From Panopea generosa (lineage: Eukaryota; Mollusca; Bivalvia; Adapedonta; Hiatellidae): DNA of 64,000 nucleotides. The first letter of the stretch is position 1, and each line of letters opens with the position of its first letter. The notes beneath the pieces are model-generated. The model had not been told where the DNA came from and made no database searches. It saw only the letters and a list, made by a program, of their open reading frames with translations. Made by a program: the position numbers and the translations under genes. Positions 36,287-46,813 of the stretch are shown in pieces. The stretch covers positions 24,953,184-25,017,183 of the forward strand of contig CM055896.1 of the NCBI GenBank assembly GCA_029582155.1. The letters run 5' to 3'.

Positions 36287-37830
36287 ACAAGAGGCCCAAG
36301 AGGGCCTGAGGATGCTCTACTGACTCATTGTGGCCATAGCACTTTTTGAAATTCTACCATGCAATAGAAACATCGGCCATCTTGAATTTTAGATAGAAAA
36401 AATAAATTTTTTGTATAGTCTCCTATGCAATAGAAACATCCATGTGAAGTTTCAGTTTAATTGGCCTAGTGGTTTCAGAATAAATGAAAAAAAAAGAGAA
36501 TTTTCTGTTTTTCCCACAGTATCCCTATGTAAAATTCTAAGTCCCCTTACAGGGTCCCTATATATTTCAGCCCCTAAATTCTTATCTCAATCAAACCCCT
36601 ACACATAGGGATAACTAATATCAAAAATGTACAAATCTGACATACCGGTTCTTATGAAAACAATTTTACTAATTCCCAATTTGTACCCTTTTGGGGCCCC
36701 TCCTGACCCCTAAAGACATAGGAACCCAGTCATTTTTACAAATCTTAACCTTCTTCACCTAACAATGCTTTAGTGAAAATATAGGCAAAATCATTTTCAT
36801 TTAAAAAAAAAAATATATATATATCATATTGACATGTGTCCCCTAATTAAACTCTCGAGGCAGGGTCATTTTTAACCTTAGGAACACCATTTGAACAAAT
36901 CTAACAGAACTATAGTTGGTCATCATTACTATATAAACGTTTTGAAAATCTTTGGCCGTTCATGAGAAGAAGATTTTTTAAGTTTTGGACTATTTTTAGT
37001 AACAGGGGCCATCTTGAATTTCAGATCGAAAAAAAAAAATCTTTGATATAGTCTCCTATGCAATAGGAACACCCATGTGAAGTTTCAGTTTAACTGGCCT
37101 AGTGGTTTCAGAACAGATGAAAGAAAAAGAGAATTTTCTGTTTCCCATAGTATCCCTATGTAAAATTCTAAGTCCCCTTACAGGGCCCCTATAAATTTTA
37201 GCCCCTAAATTCTTATCTGCAATCAAACCCCTACACATAGGGATAATTTATGCAAAATATGAACAAATCTGACATAGCGGTTCTTAGGAAAACAAATTTA
37301 GTAATTCCCAATTTGTACCCTTTTGGGGCCCATCCTGACCCCTTAAGACAGTGGAACCCAGTCATTTTTACAAATCTTAACCTCCTTCCCCAAACAATGC
37401 TTCTGTGAAGATAAAGGCAAAATCATTTCCATTTAAAAAAAAATAAATAAAAAAATATTATAATGAGATGTGTCCCCTAATTGAATCCTTTGGGCGGGGT
37501 CATATTTAAGCCTAGGGGCATCATTTGAACAAAACTATAGCTGGTCATCATTACTACATAAACATTTTGAAAATCTGTTGGGCCGTTCATGAGAAGAAGA
37601 TTTTTTTAAGTTTTGGACTATTTTTAGTAACGGCGACCATCTTGAATTTCAGATCGAAAAAAAAAAATCTTCTGTATAGTCTCCTATGCAATAGAAACAC
37701 CCATGTGAAGTTTCAGTTTAATTGGCCTAGTGGTTTCAAAGAAAGTGTTGCTAACAGACCACAGACGACGGACGACAGACAACGCGCCATCGCATAAGCA
37801 CTTCTGGCCTTTGGCCAGTAGAGCTAAAAA
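36287..37830 (+). mobile_element. Element family A, copy 2 (near complete)
   Basis: It starts ACAAGAGGCCCAAGAGGGCC and continues 'tgaggatgctctactgactc'. It ends with TGGCCTTTGGCCA and GTAGAGCT before AAAAATTGG. It contains two tandem blocks about 630 bases apart, each with 'gtatccctatgtaaaattct' and 'tacacataggg'. A GAC-rich tract ('cagacgacggacgacagaca') precedes the terminal hairpin, as in other families here. It is non-coding. Confidence 0.85.
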
Positions 37831-37911
37831 TTGGTTGTGTTTGTTGCACGTGTATGTCTTTTACAGTTGAATATGCTGAGCAAACCATCTATGTAAATAA
37901 AAAAAAAAACT

Positions 37912-37992
37912 GAGCGCAAGTCAGGATCGAACCCACGACCTCTAATGTGATAATCCAACGCACTGACCTCTTTACCACGAGTTCACAACATC
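37912..37992 (-). repeat. tRNA-like sequence (tRNA pseudogene or SINE head)
   Basis: On the minus strand it carries a canonical B box (GTGGGTTCGATCC) with 'cgtggtaaagaggtcagtgc' as an A box-like segment and 'ttggattatcacattagagg' as the anticodon-arm region. No paired acceptor stem is seen, so it is not called a functional tRNA. Confidence 0.5.
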
Positions 37993-37999
37993 CAAGGAG

Positions 38000-38735
38000 T
38001 TACAATTAATTTAGATATATGAAAAGTAAGAAATTGTGACGCTTACAATAACATTACGGTTTTGCTTCGATCAATATCAAAATGACGAAAACAAATGTGA
38101 CAATCCGTGTTATTGAACGGATTCCCATCGATATTTTACCCACATGATGGTGCGCGAATTCGATTTTTTTTGATAATGTGGTCAACATTGATATCAAAGT
38201 TGTTATTCTGATCTGTTTTCTTTTTATTTTGAACAGCAACCTCAACGATCAAAATTTGTTTTAGCTTCATCTGCCATGATAGAAAATCCAATGAGACGCC
38301 ACTACATGCGAGAAATCACCTTGTCATGTGACAATTTTACTAAATTTAGCCACCACGAATGGTTTTCCGGCTGGCGGAAATTCGTTGCGGAAAGTAACGA
38401 TTGATCACGGTGTTAGTCGATTTCTACCGAAAGCATTACAGATCTAATACATTAATGTGTTATTTGCATTTTCCTGCAAGCTAATGAAGTTTCAAATCTA
38501 TTGGCATCAAAGAAACAGCCTATTTGTAAAATCTTCACATCATAGTATCCACTTCTCACTGCACCTGTAAGACATCCCTGACGTTACAAGTTGCTTACTT
38601 ACCAGTAGATAAAACAAGAAAATATCTGTGAAATCGATGGAGGCTCCCCCAAGTGAGTGTTTGACTCTGTACCATATGGTAATGATGTTGAACGGGGGAA
38701 GTAACTGTGCGAGTTCTAAAGAGAAGTCGATACAT
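38000..38735. other. No gene recognised
   Basis: Ordinary intronic sequence. The minus-strand frame at 38054-38245 resembles no family I know. Confidence 0.4.
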
Positions 38736-38739
38736 TATT

Positions 38740-39087
38740 CTTTATTTCATGATATAATGCATTGTACAACATACTTTGAAATAGGTCATTATGATGCATC
38801 CTAGCAAGTTTCATAAAATTCCAACATGGGGTTGTAGAGAAATAGCGCGGACAAGAATTTGGTCACAGATAGAATAAAAGGGCCATTACTCCGTGAAAAA
38901 TCATTGAACCATAACACAAAGACGATATGCACATATTCACTTGATAATGATGCATCCTAGCAAGTTTCATAAAATTCCAACCAGAGGTTGCAGAGAAATA
39001 GCCCAGGCAAGAACTTGGGGACGCACAGACAGACGGACGCACAGACGAAGGGGTGACTATATGCTTCTCCCCTTTGGGGAAGCATAA
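38740..39087 (+). mobile_element. Short element with terminal hairpin ATGCTTC...GAAGCAT
   Basis: Two units carry 'atgatgcatcctagcaagtt' and 'cataaaattccaac' (near 38800 and 38950). A GACAGACGGACGCACAGACG tract follows, then the terminal hairpin 'ATGCTTCTCCCCTTTGGGGA' completed by AGCAT and AATAAA. The architecture is the same as the element at 3171-4890. Confidence 0.65.
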
Positions 39088-39089
39088 TA

Positions 39090-40370
39090 AATATTTTCAT
39101 CGTTATAAACTGATATATATAGTTTCAATGTCTTACTGATTTTCTCTCTCTGTACTACAGCTGTTTTTTCAAAGTCAGCTTATCTGTAAGGAATCCGTAC
39201 AAGGAACCTGAAGCAAATACCTATGTATGCTATCAGTTGGATATTAAATGGATTTGGACATATGAATCGCCATGAAAGAGTTTCAGCTGCTTGAATCTGC
39301 ATAGCTGTTTTGGCCACAGCCAGCAGTGTATTATTGTTCACACTCATCTCTGCATAATTATGTCCTTTACTTACTAGGACTGTTTCATTGTTTCTTCTGA
39401 GACATCTACTCGTGGTGGTAAATTAACAATATCCATAAGATATTTGCTGACTATTCTACCAGCTCAGTCCACATTTGTGAAGGATAAATTAAAATTCAGA
39501 ATAGGTAAATATTTCTACTCTTGAAATATTATGTTCTATTAACTTGAGAAATCTTTTGTTTTTTTTGTTTTAATAATTTTGAATGTGGAGCTGATCTGTT
39601 TTCCCTCTGTTTTGTCAAAGAAGACATTTCAAATTTGCGAAACGTTACATCTTTACCAATGAGCTGTTTGTTGCTTGGAATGTGTTGATACGTTTGACAA
39701 AAATATGCTATATTGCTGCCTGACAGTGACTCAGTATTTTCATTGTTATGGTTCCATGCTGAATCTCTGGGTAACCCAGTTGTCTGATTTAATTCAATAT
39801 GTATTGCTTTCTTGCCTTTGTTTCTGTTGCTACTTTAGATTTTCTAATGCTCTTACTGTATAGCATTAATCTACTGAACTTTCAACTAAGTTCAAAACTT
39901 ATTCCTACCAGTCAAACTTTGCTTTCCTTGTTTTATCCGGCCCCATATTGTGGCAAATACTGCACTGTCACTTATAGAATTCACAAGTCTCTGTACTTAG
40001 ATGGAATCATTTTAATCGGTGGAACATGTAAAAAGTACTTGAAAAAACACACACTCTCTTTGAGTGCTTTCCAAGGCTCCATCCTTTAGCATCTCTGTAG
40101 TCGGAGACTGGTAGGTCATCAACAACATCAGTTGGCCTTGAATGAGGTCATTGTTCTTAGGTGATATATACTGCCTCATTGCAATTGATGTCACAAATTA
40201 AAAATTATACTCATAGAATTGAAACCTATATAATAATTATACAGACAAACTTATTAATCATAAAAGTAGCCTCAGAAATGTAACAATATTCTGTAGCATT
40301 GCTTTGCTAGAGTGAAAGAAACATAACATCAAGAAGATGCAACTATTCCAGTTTGTATTAAGCAGACGGT
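39090..40370. other. No gene recognised
   Basis: The frames at 39675-39863, 39799-40089 and 40012-40194 overlap each other on both strands and match nothing I know. I treat the region as intronic. Confidence 0.4.
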
Positions 40371-40374
40371 CAGT

Positions 40375-41630
40375 GTTCTCAGAACCATTTATAAATGAAA
40401 ATAAGGCCAAAACATTAACTAAATGCATATATTTGCAGAAAAAGTGTTATTTTTTTTCATATTTTGGAGGCCATTTTGTCCCTTATTTAGACTTCATGTA
40501 CACGAATCAACCATAATTTTTACTTTTTCACCGTAAACCATGCCATACAACTTACAACAATGCAATAAATCTAAATTTTAACACTTTGCAGTGTTTTCTA
40601 TCAGATTATATATTATACATCAATTTCAATATTTGGCAGCCATTTTGGCAGCCATCTTGGATTTGTGACCAAACGCCCAAACAGCCCTTAGTAAGAAATA
40701 GATTGTCGGACTCAGCATATATTTTACCTCTAGAAACAAGCAATTATAAATAAAAATAAGGCCAAAGCATTCAACAAAATGAGTATATTTGCAGAAAAAA
40801 GTGTCATTTTTTTTCATATTTTGGCGGACATTTTGTCCCTAATTTAGAAATTTTTTTAATTGAATCAACCACATTTTTATTTTGTTTTAACCTAAATAAT
40901 GTTATACAACTTACAACAACACAATAAATCTAAATTTTAACACTTTACAGTGTTTTCTATCAGACTATATATTATAAGATGAATTTCAATAAATGGCGGA
41001 CATTTTGGTGGCCATCTTGGATTTGTGACCAAATGCCACAACAGTCATTAGTAAGAAATAGATTTTCGGACTCAGCATATATTTTACCTCGAGAAACAAG
41101 CATTTATAAATGAAAATAAGGCCAAAGCATTTAACAAAATGAGTATTTGGCAACCATTTTGTGCCTCATTTAGCTTGTTTTTACTTGAATCAATCATATT
41201 TTTATTCTTTATTACCCTAAAACATGTCATACAACTTATAACAACACAATAAATCTAAATTTCAACACTTTGCAGTGTTTTCTATCAGATTATAATATAT
41301 TATAACAAGAATTTCAATATTTGGCGGCCATCTTGGATTTGTGACCAAACGCCCCAACTTATAACAACACAATAAATCTAAATTTTAACACTTTACAGTG
41401 TTTTCTATCAGACTATATATTATAACATGAATTTCAATAATTGGCGGACATTTTGGTGGCCATCTTGGATTTGTGACCAAATGCCACAACAGTCATTAGT
41501 AAGAAATGGATTTTCGAACTCAGCGTAAAATTTACCTCTAGAAACAAGTCTCAAACCTTTTGGACATAAAAAGTAAATAACCACCCCCCCCCCCCCCCTG
41601 TCTCTGGGACTATTTGCTAAAGTGAGCTAA
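40375..41630 (-). repeat. Array of the ~300-bp repeat, minus orientation
   Basis: Four to five inverted copies of the 32890-34400 repeat carry 'gcagtgttttctatcagatt', 'ggcggccatcttggatttgt' and 'gaccaaacgccc'. The right end has a run of about 16 C (41582-41597), then 'tgtctctgggacta', which mirrors 'tagtcccagagataggaggg' near 29700. The frame at 40626-40817 is repeat text. Confidence 0.75.
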
Positions 41631-41929
41631 AAAGGACAGATACACAAACGATATCAAATCTATATTTTCAGTCATAAACATCCATTGCAAGTTTTGTTAG
41701 GATTGAATAAAACTGAAGGTTCTGGTAGTTAACAAGGAAAAAATTGCAGTTTTTAAATTATACAAGGGCAAAAATTTTCCTGTTTCTGATCGAACTATGG
41801 CCTTGCAATAACTTGTTCATGCTTACAAATAGCGTGACTCCATTTCATTCAGACTGGATGTGGGCGTCATTAATACACAAATTGAGGCCACCTACATGTT
41901 CAATATTCAAAAGTTGATTTATACTAACA

Positions 41930-42040
41930 GTATAGTAAAGTCTCTTCCTGTATCCCAGGAGTTGTGAGGTGATTGGTCCGACTCTGGAACTGAACCAGTG
42001 ACGTCTGGCCCCAGTGACCAACATCCTATCCAGTACACAC
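41930..42040 (-). repeat. tRNA-like SINE fragment, minus strand
   Basis: On the minus strand, 'actggataggatgttggtca' resembles an A box and 'cactggttcagttccagagt' a B box. It lies just downstream of folate receptor exon 2, in the intron. Confidence 0.45.
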
Positions 42041-42088
42041 CTGCCCTGCTTCAAATGTTGAAAGTGTATACAATCTTCACTGACTTAC

Positions 42089-42277
42089 CTTCACTAGCCA
42101 AGGACCAACATTTGGTGAACATTCATAGAAGCAAAGATCCTGCACAAATCGACCACGACATTTGTTAGAAAGTCCCGTGTTACAATGGCTCCAGTTCATT
42201 TTATACCATGTCTCATTCACATGCATGTGATGGCTAATAGTCTCCGTGCAGCAACTACGATCCTTCCAAGGTGAACA
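42089..42277 (-). CDS. FOLR: Folate receptor-like gene, coding exon 2
   Basis: The exon is exactly 63 codons, phase 0 at both ends, with acceptor TTATTTCAG and donor GTAAGT. The peptide begins CSPWKDRSCCTETISHHMHV, continues NETWYKMNWSHC, and ends FVQDLCFYECSPNVGPWLVK. It matches the folate receptor segment C-x-P-W-x4-C-C-x3-T through N-W-x-H-C and F-I-Q-D-x-C-x-Y-E-C-S-P-N-x-G-P-W. It carries seven of the sixteen family cysteines and a potential glycosylation site (NET). This region forms the start of the globular folate-binding domain in vertebrate receptors. The open frame upstream of the acceptor (to 42439) is intron. The exon lies about 29.5 kb of intron away from exon 3. Confidence 0.96.
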
Positions 42278-42452
42278 CTGAAATAACAAGATGTTCAAAT
42301 AGCCCACAGCAATACAATGTCTCTTACCAGTGTTTTTAATACTTGAATAGTTAAAATTTAATGAAGTTGAACAAAAAATAGTCAAACCTGTGTAAGCGGT
42401 CACTTCTATTAAGCAGCCACTTGTCTTAAGTAGCCACATTTGCTATGTTCCA

Positions 42453-45400
42453 TTTTTAGCTCTACTGGCCAAAGGCCAGAAGGGCTTATGCGATGGCGCA
42501 TTGTCTGTTGTCTGTTAGCAGCACTTTCTCTGAAACCACCAGGCCAAATAAACTCAAACTAATGCATAGGAGACTATACAGAAGATTTTTTTTTTTTCGA
42601 TCTGAAATTCAAGATGGCCACCGTTACTAAAAATAGTCTAAAACTTAAAAAATCTTCTCATGAACGGCCCAACAGATTTTCAAAATGTTTATGTCATCTG
42701 ATAATCAACTATTGTTTTGTTAGATTTGTTCAAATGGTGTTCCTAGGGTTTACAAGAGGGCCAAGATGGCCCTATATCGCTCACCTGAGTGACCTTGAGT
42801 CACCCAACTTAAGTAGATTATATAATACATGTAGACTCAAAATTCCAGAAAAACGAGATGGGTGAGTAGTTAGAATTTTGATTTGTTTTGAAGATGTAAC
42901 AGATGTGTAGAAGAGTTGTGTGATAACAATAGTATCCTTGTGCTGATATCTGGATATCAGATATCGAAAGAAAGTTTTCACTATATATCCATATAAAGAA
43001 AACCAGCCTCCCCTCCTGGCGACTATGTTTTTCGATGAATGGCAATGGCTGGAACAAACTTGGTAGAGGTTCGCCCATGGTAAATGTCAGTGAAATTACA
43101 TTGAAATCAGGTCAGTAAATTCTGACAAGAAGGCTTTTAAAGTTTTTACTATTGCTGCCTATATAGTAAACTAGCACCTCACTGTGGCTGTCATGTTTTT
43201 AAACAAATCAAAACGGCTTGAACAAACTTGGTAAAGGGTCACCCAAGGAACATTTCTGTGAAATTGTTTTAAAATCGATCCAGTGGTTTCTGACAAGAAG
43301 ATTTTTTAAGCTTTTACTATAGCTTATATAGTAAACTAACCCCTTCCCCTGGCCACCATGTTTTTTGACAAATTTGAACAAACTTGGTGAAGGGTCCTCC
43401 AAAGAACATTTCTGTGAAATTATTTTAAAATCGAGCCAGTAGTTTCTGACAAGAAGATTTTTAAGTTTTTACTAATTAAACTTGCCCTGCCCACTGGCGG
43501 CCATGTTTTTTGATGAATCAAGATGGCTTGAACAAACTTGGCAGAGGGTCACCTAAGGAACATTTCTGTGAAATTGTTTTAAAATCGATCCGGTGGTTTC
43601 TGACAAGAAGATTTTTTAAGTTTTTACTAAAGCTTATATAGTAAACTAACCCCACCCCCTGGCCGCCATGTTTTTTGACGAATCAAGATGGCTTGAACAA
43701 ACTTGGTAGAGGGTCACCCAAGGAACATTTCTGCGAAATTGTTTTAAAATCGATCAGGTTGTTTCCGACAAGAAGATTTTTTAAGTTTTTTACTATAGCT
43801 TATATATAAGTTTTTACTAAAGCTTATATAGTAAACTAACCCCACCCCCCTGGCCACCATGTTTTTTTATGAATCACTACGGTTTGAACAGACTTGGTGA
43901 AGGGTCCTCCAAAGAACATTTCTGTGAAATTATTTTAAAATCGAGCCAGTAGTTTCTGACAAGAAGATTTTTTAAGTTTTTACTAATTAAACTTGCCCCG
44001 CCCCCTGGCGGCCATGTTTTTTGACAAATCAAGATGGCTTGAACAAACTTGGTAGAGGGTCACCCGAGGAACATTTCTCTGAAGTTATATCAAACTTGGC
44101 CCAGTGGTTTCAGGAGAAGATTTTTTAAGTTTTTACTAATTAAACTTGCCCTGACCCTGGCAGCCATGATTTTTGACGAATCAAGATGGCTTGAACAAAC
44201 TTTGTAGAGGGTCACCTTAGGAACATTTTTGTGAAGTTATATCAAACTTGGCCCAGTGGTTTCAGAGGAGAAGTTGTTAGAAGCTAAAAGTTACAACGGA
44301 CGACAGACGATGGCTGACGGACACCAGGCGATCACAAAAGCTCACCTGTGAACCTTTGGCTCAGGTGAGCTAAAAATGACCCCGCCCCGAGGGTTCAATT
44401 AGGGTACACATGTCATTATAATAAATATTAATTTATTTTTTCTAAAATGGAAATGATTTTGCCTATACATGTATCTTCAAAGAAGCATTGTTTGGTGAAA
44501 GAGGTTCAGGTTTGTAAAAATGACTGGGTTTCACTGTCTTAAGGGGTCAGGAGGGGCCCCAAAAGGGTAAAAATTGGGTAATACAAAAATCATTTTCTTA
44601 AAAACCTGTATGTCAGATTTGTTCATATTTGGCATAAATTATCCCTATGTGTAGGGGTTTGATTGCAGATAAGTATTTAGGAGCTAAAATTTATAGGGGC
44701 CCTGTAAGGGGACTTACAATTTTCCATAGGGATACTATGGGAAAACAGAAAATTTTCTCTTTTTTTTCATCTATTTAGGCAAAATTATTATATAGGAAAT
44801 AAGATTTTGCTCAATAAGGAGAATTGACTTTCTATAAGGGGCCAGGGTGGGTCAAAAAAGAGTAAATTAGAAAATTTTCAAAAATCTTCTTCTCAACAAC
44901 AAGTCAAATATGTTCATACTTGATATAGATTATCCCAATGAGTATGGGTTTAAAGTTTGTACAAATCAAGGGACACTGGGATGTATAGAGGCCCTGTAAG
45001 GGGTCTTTGAGTTTTACATTGGAATACTATGGGAAAATGGAAAATTTTCATTTTGTTTGTCCATTTGGGTAAATATATTGTTCAATTTGAGATCTAAAGC
45101 ATTGTCTAGTAACAATAAATTTGATTTTGTTCAATAAAGGGAATTGGATTTCCATAAGGGGCCAGGGGGTGGATGGTGCAATAAGGTTAAAATTGGGAAT
45201 TTTCACAAATTTCATCTTAATAACCTTTCAGTCAAACTAGCTCATAGTTGATATAATTTATCCCTACATCAGCAAGGATTGAAGATTCTGCATATCAAGG
45301 GTCTGGGATATATTGGGACCCTGTAATGTGACATAGGAATATTATAGGGAAAACTGATTTTTTTCATTTTGCATCCATGTGTACAATAAAACTTCTTTTT

Positions 45401-45714
45401 AAAATTTGAATCATTTCTGCTCATAACAAATTGCTAAGAGTGGATGATTGAAGTTCTGACAAATTAAGGGGCTGGGTTGTATAAGGGTTCTGTACAGTGG
45501 ACTATATATTTTTTACAGATGAATGTTATGGGAATTTAAAGTATTTCCTTTTCATAGCAATTAAGTTTTTGTTCAGTATGGGTGTGGTGGGGGTATTTAT
45601 CCATAAGTTGTTAAGACGACCCCCCAAAGAGGGTAAATATTGTGGAATTTCAAAAAGTGCTATAGCCACTATGAGTCAGTAGAGCACATCCTCAGGCCCT
45701 CTTGGTCTTCTTGT
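42453..45714 (-). mobile_element. Element family A, copy 3, with nested element B
   Basis: On the minus strand it runs from ACAAGAAGACCAAGAGGGCC (45714) to the TGGCCTTTGGCCA hairpin and GAGCT before AAAAATGG (42453). It is interrupted at 42752-44371 by element B. Tandem blocks with 'ccctgtaaggggactta' and 'tactatgggaaaacagaaaa' are visible near 44700 and 45000. It is non-coding; the frame at 45497-45682 is repeat text. Confidence 0.8.
42752..44371 (+). mobile_element. Element family B (ACAAGAGGGCC...GTGAGCT)
   Basis: It starts ACAAGAGGGCCAAGATGGCC, a hairpin, and ends with a strong hairpin (GCTCACCTG pairing with CAGGTGAGC) and GAGCT before AAAAATGACC. The core has about eight units of roughly 165 bp with 'ggcttgaacaaacttggtag' and 'tttctgacaagaagattttt'. 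A GACGACAGACGATGG tract precedes the end. Flanking 'cctagggtt' and 'aaaaatgacc' rejoin to the family A sequence seen intact near 11571, so it inserted without target duplication. Confidence 0.85.
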
Positions 45715-46813
45715 TATGTTTTAGTGCAAATTAACCTGTTTTAAGCAACTGCTCCTTCCCTTGACTGACTGCTTAAGACAGGTTTGTCTGTACTCATAAA
45801 ATAGCTTTTAATTTGAATTTACTTATGTGTCTATCATGAAATTTGGAACATCGAAAACAGAGGCAGAAAAAGTGCTGTGAAACTAAGGAGGTGTAACATT
45901 ATTGAAATAAACTATAGTTACGCATGTGCATAAGATCATTGAGTCTGCTACACAGACTCCACTTCTAGAATAAACACCTTAGAGTTAACACATTTGTGTT
46001 CTTCACTTTATTGTGCTTCCAATATAAAACCATAAATACTACAGGAGGGTCTCATAACAATAGTGTCTTTTTCAGTGGCCAAAATTAACTGATCCATGCT
46101 GGATTCAATTACACCAAACAAACACAAAGAAATGCATTTCAAACAGATTTCAAATGCATTTGGAACGCCCAATAACGGAAAAGAAAATGCTAAACGATAA
46201 ACAAACAAGAAATGGTCCGAGATATTATAGTTATATAACTACTATGTCAGTTTGGTGAAGACCGAATGAAAAATGCCGGTGCTAGAATGCAAATATATTT
46301 CTAAACAATGATGAACACAAACATATATGATTAATAGTTTATAAATTTATGAAATGCATTAACGCTGTCATATTTGAAACCACTCTGATTTTATCACAGC
46401 TGTGTGTGTATTTTGTTCACTGTGATAAATAAAAGTAAAATTCTAATGTTAATTAAAAGTTTAAATAATATTTGTGTTAGAACTACGGTAACTGTATACC
46501 AATTACATAAAGCATGCCACGAGTCAATGTTTGATGTCATGCTTAACTCCAGTATATTCCATTGTCATTAGTGCTAAATATAGACTGCTTCCTAGAACAC
46601 AGGGGGGTGAGCCAGTACATATACAAATAGAACATTCCATTTAACATAGAATGTCAGTAGATGTTTACCTACTTCCTCACCCAATGAATTTGCTCCAGAA
46701 ACAAGAAAGTACAGCAAATTCAGCCAGTTAAAAGTAACATGGAATTTTCTACTGGCGTAAACAAACACCATATAACTTCTAACCTATATGTGAAATTTCT
46801 GACTTATGAAAAA
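45715..46813. other. No gene recognised
   Basis: Contains a fragment at 46220-46290 ('ttatataactactatgtcag') resembling text near 29590. The minus frame at 46008-46208 has no family resemblance I can name. Confidence 0.4.

Noticed and set aside
37912..37992. Functional tRNA gene on the minus strand
   Set aside because: The B box is good but no paired acceptor stem or convincing anticodon arm was found. The other tRNA-like heads in the window are similarly imperfect.
42278..42439. Extension of folate receptor exon 2 upstream
   Set aside because: The sequence before TTATTTCAG has no family resemblance, and exon 1 joins at the acceptor in phase 0.
36287..44371. ACAAG...GAGCT elements as classical Helitrons
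   Set aside because: They lack the 5' TC end and the insertion is not between A and T in a consistent way. The hairpin near the 3' end is suggestive only, so the class is left open.
46008..46208. 66-codon minus-strand frame as a possible exon
   Set aside because: No family resemblance, no clear flanking splice signals, and it is not needed to join the folate receptor exons.
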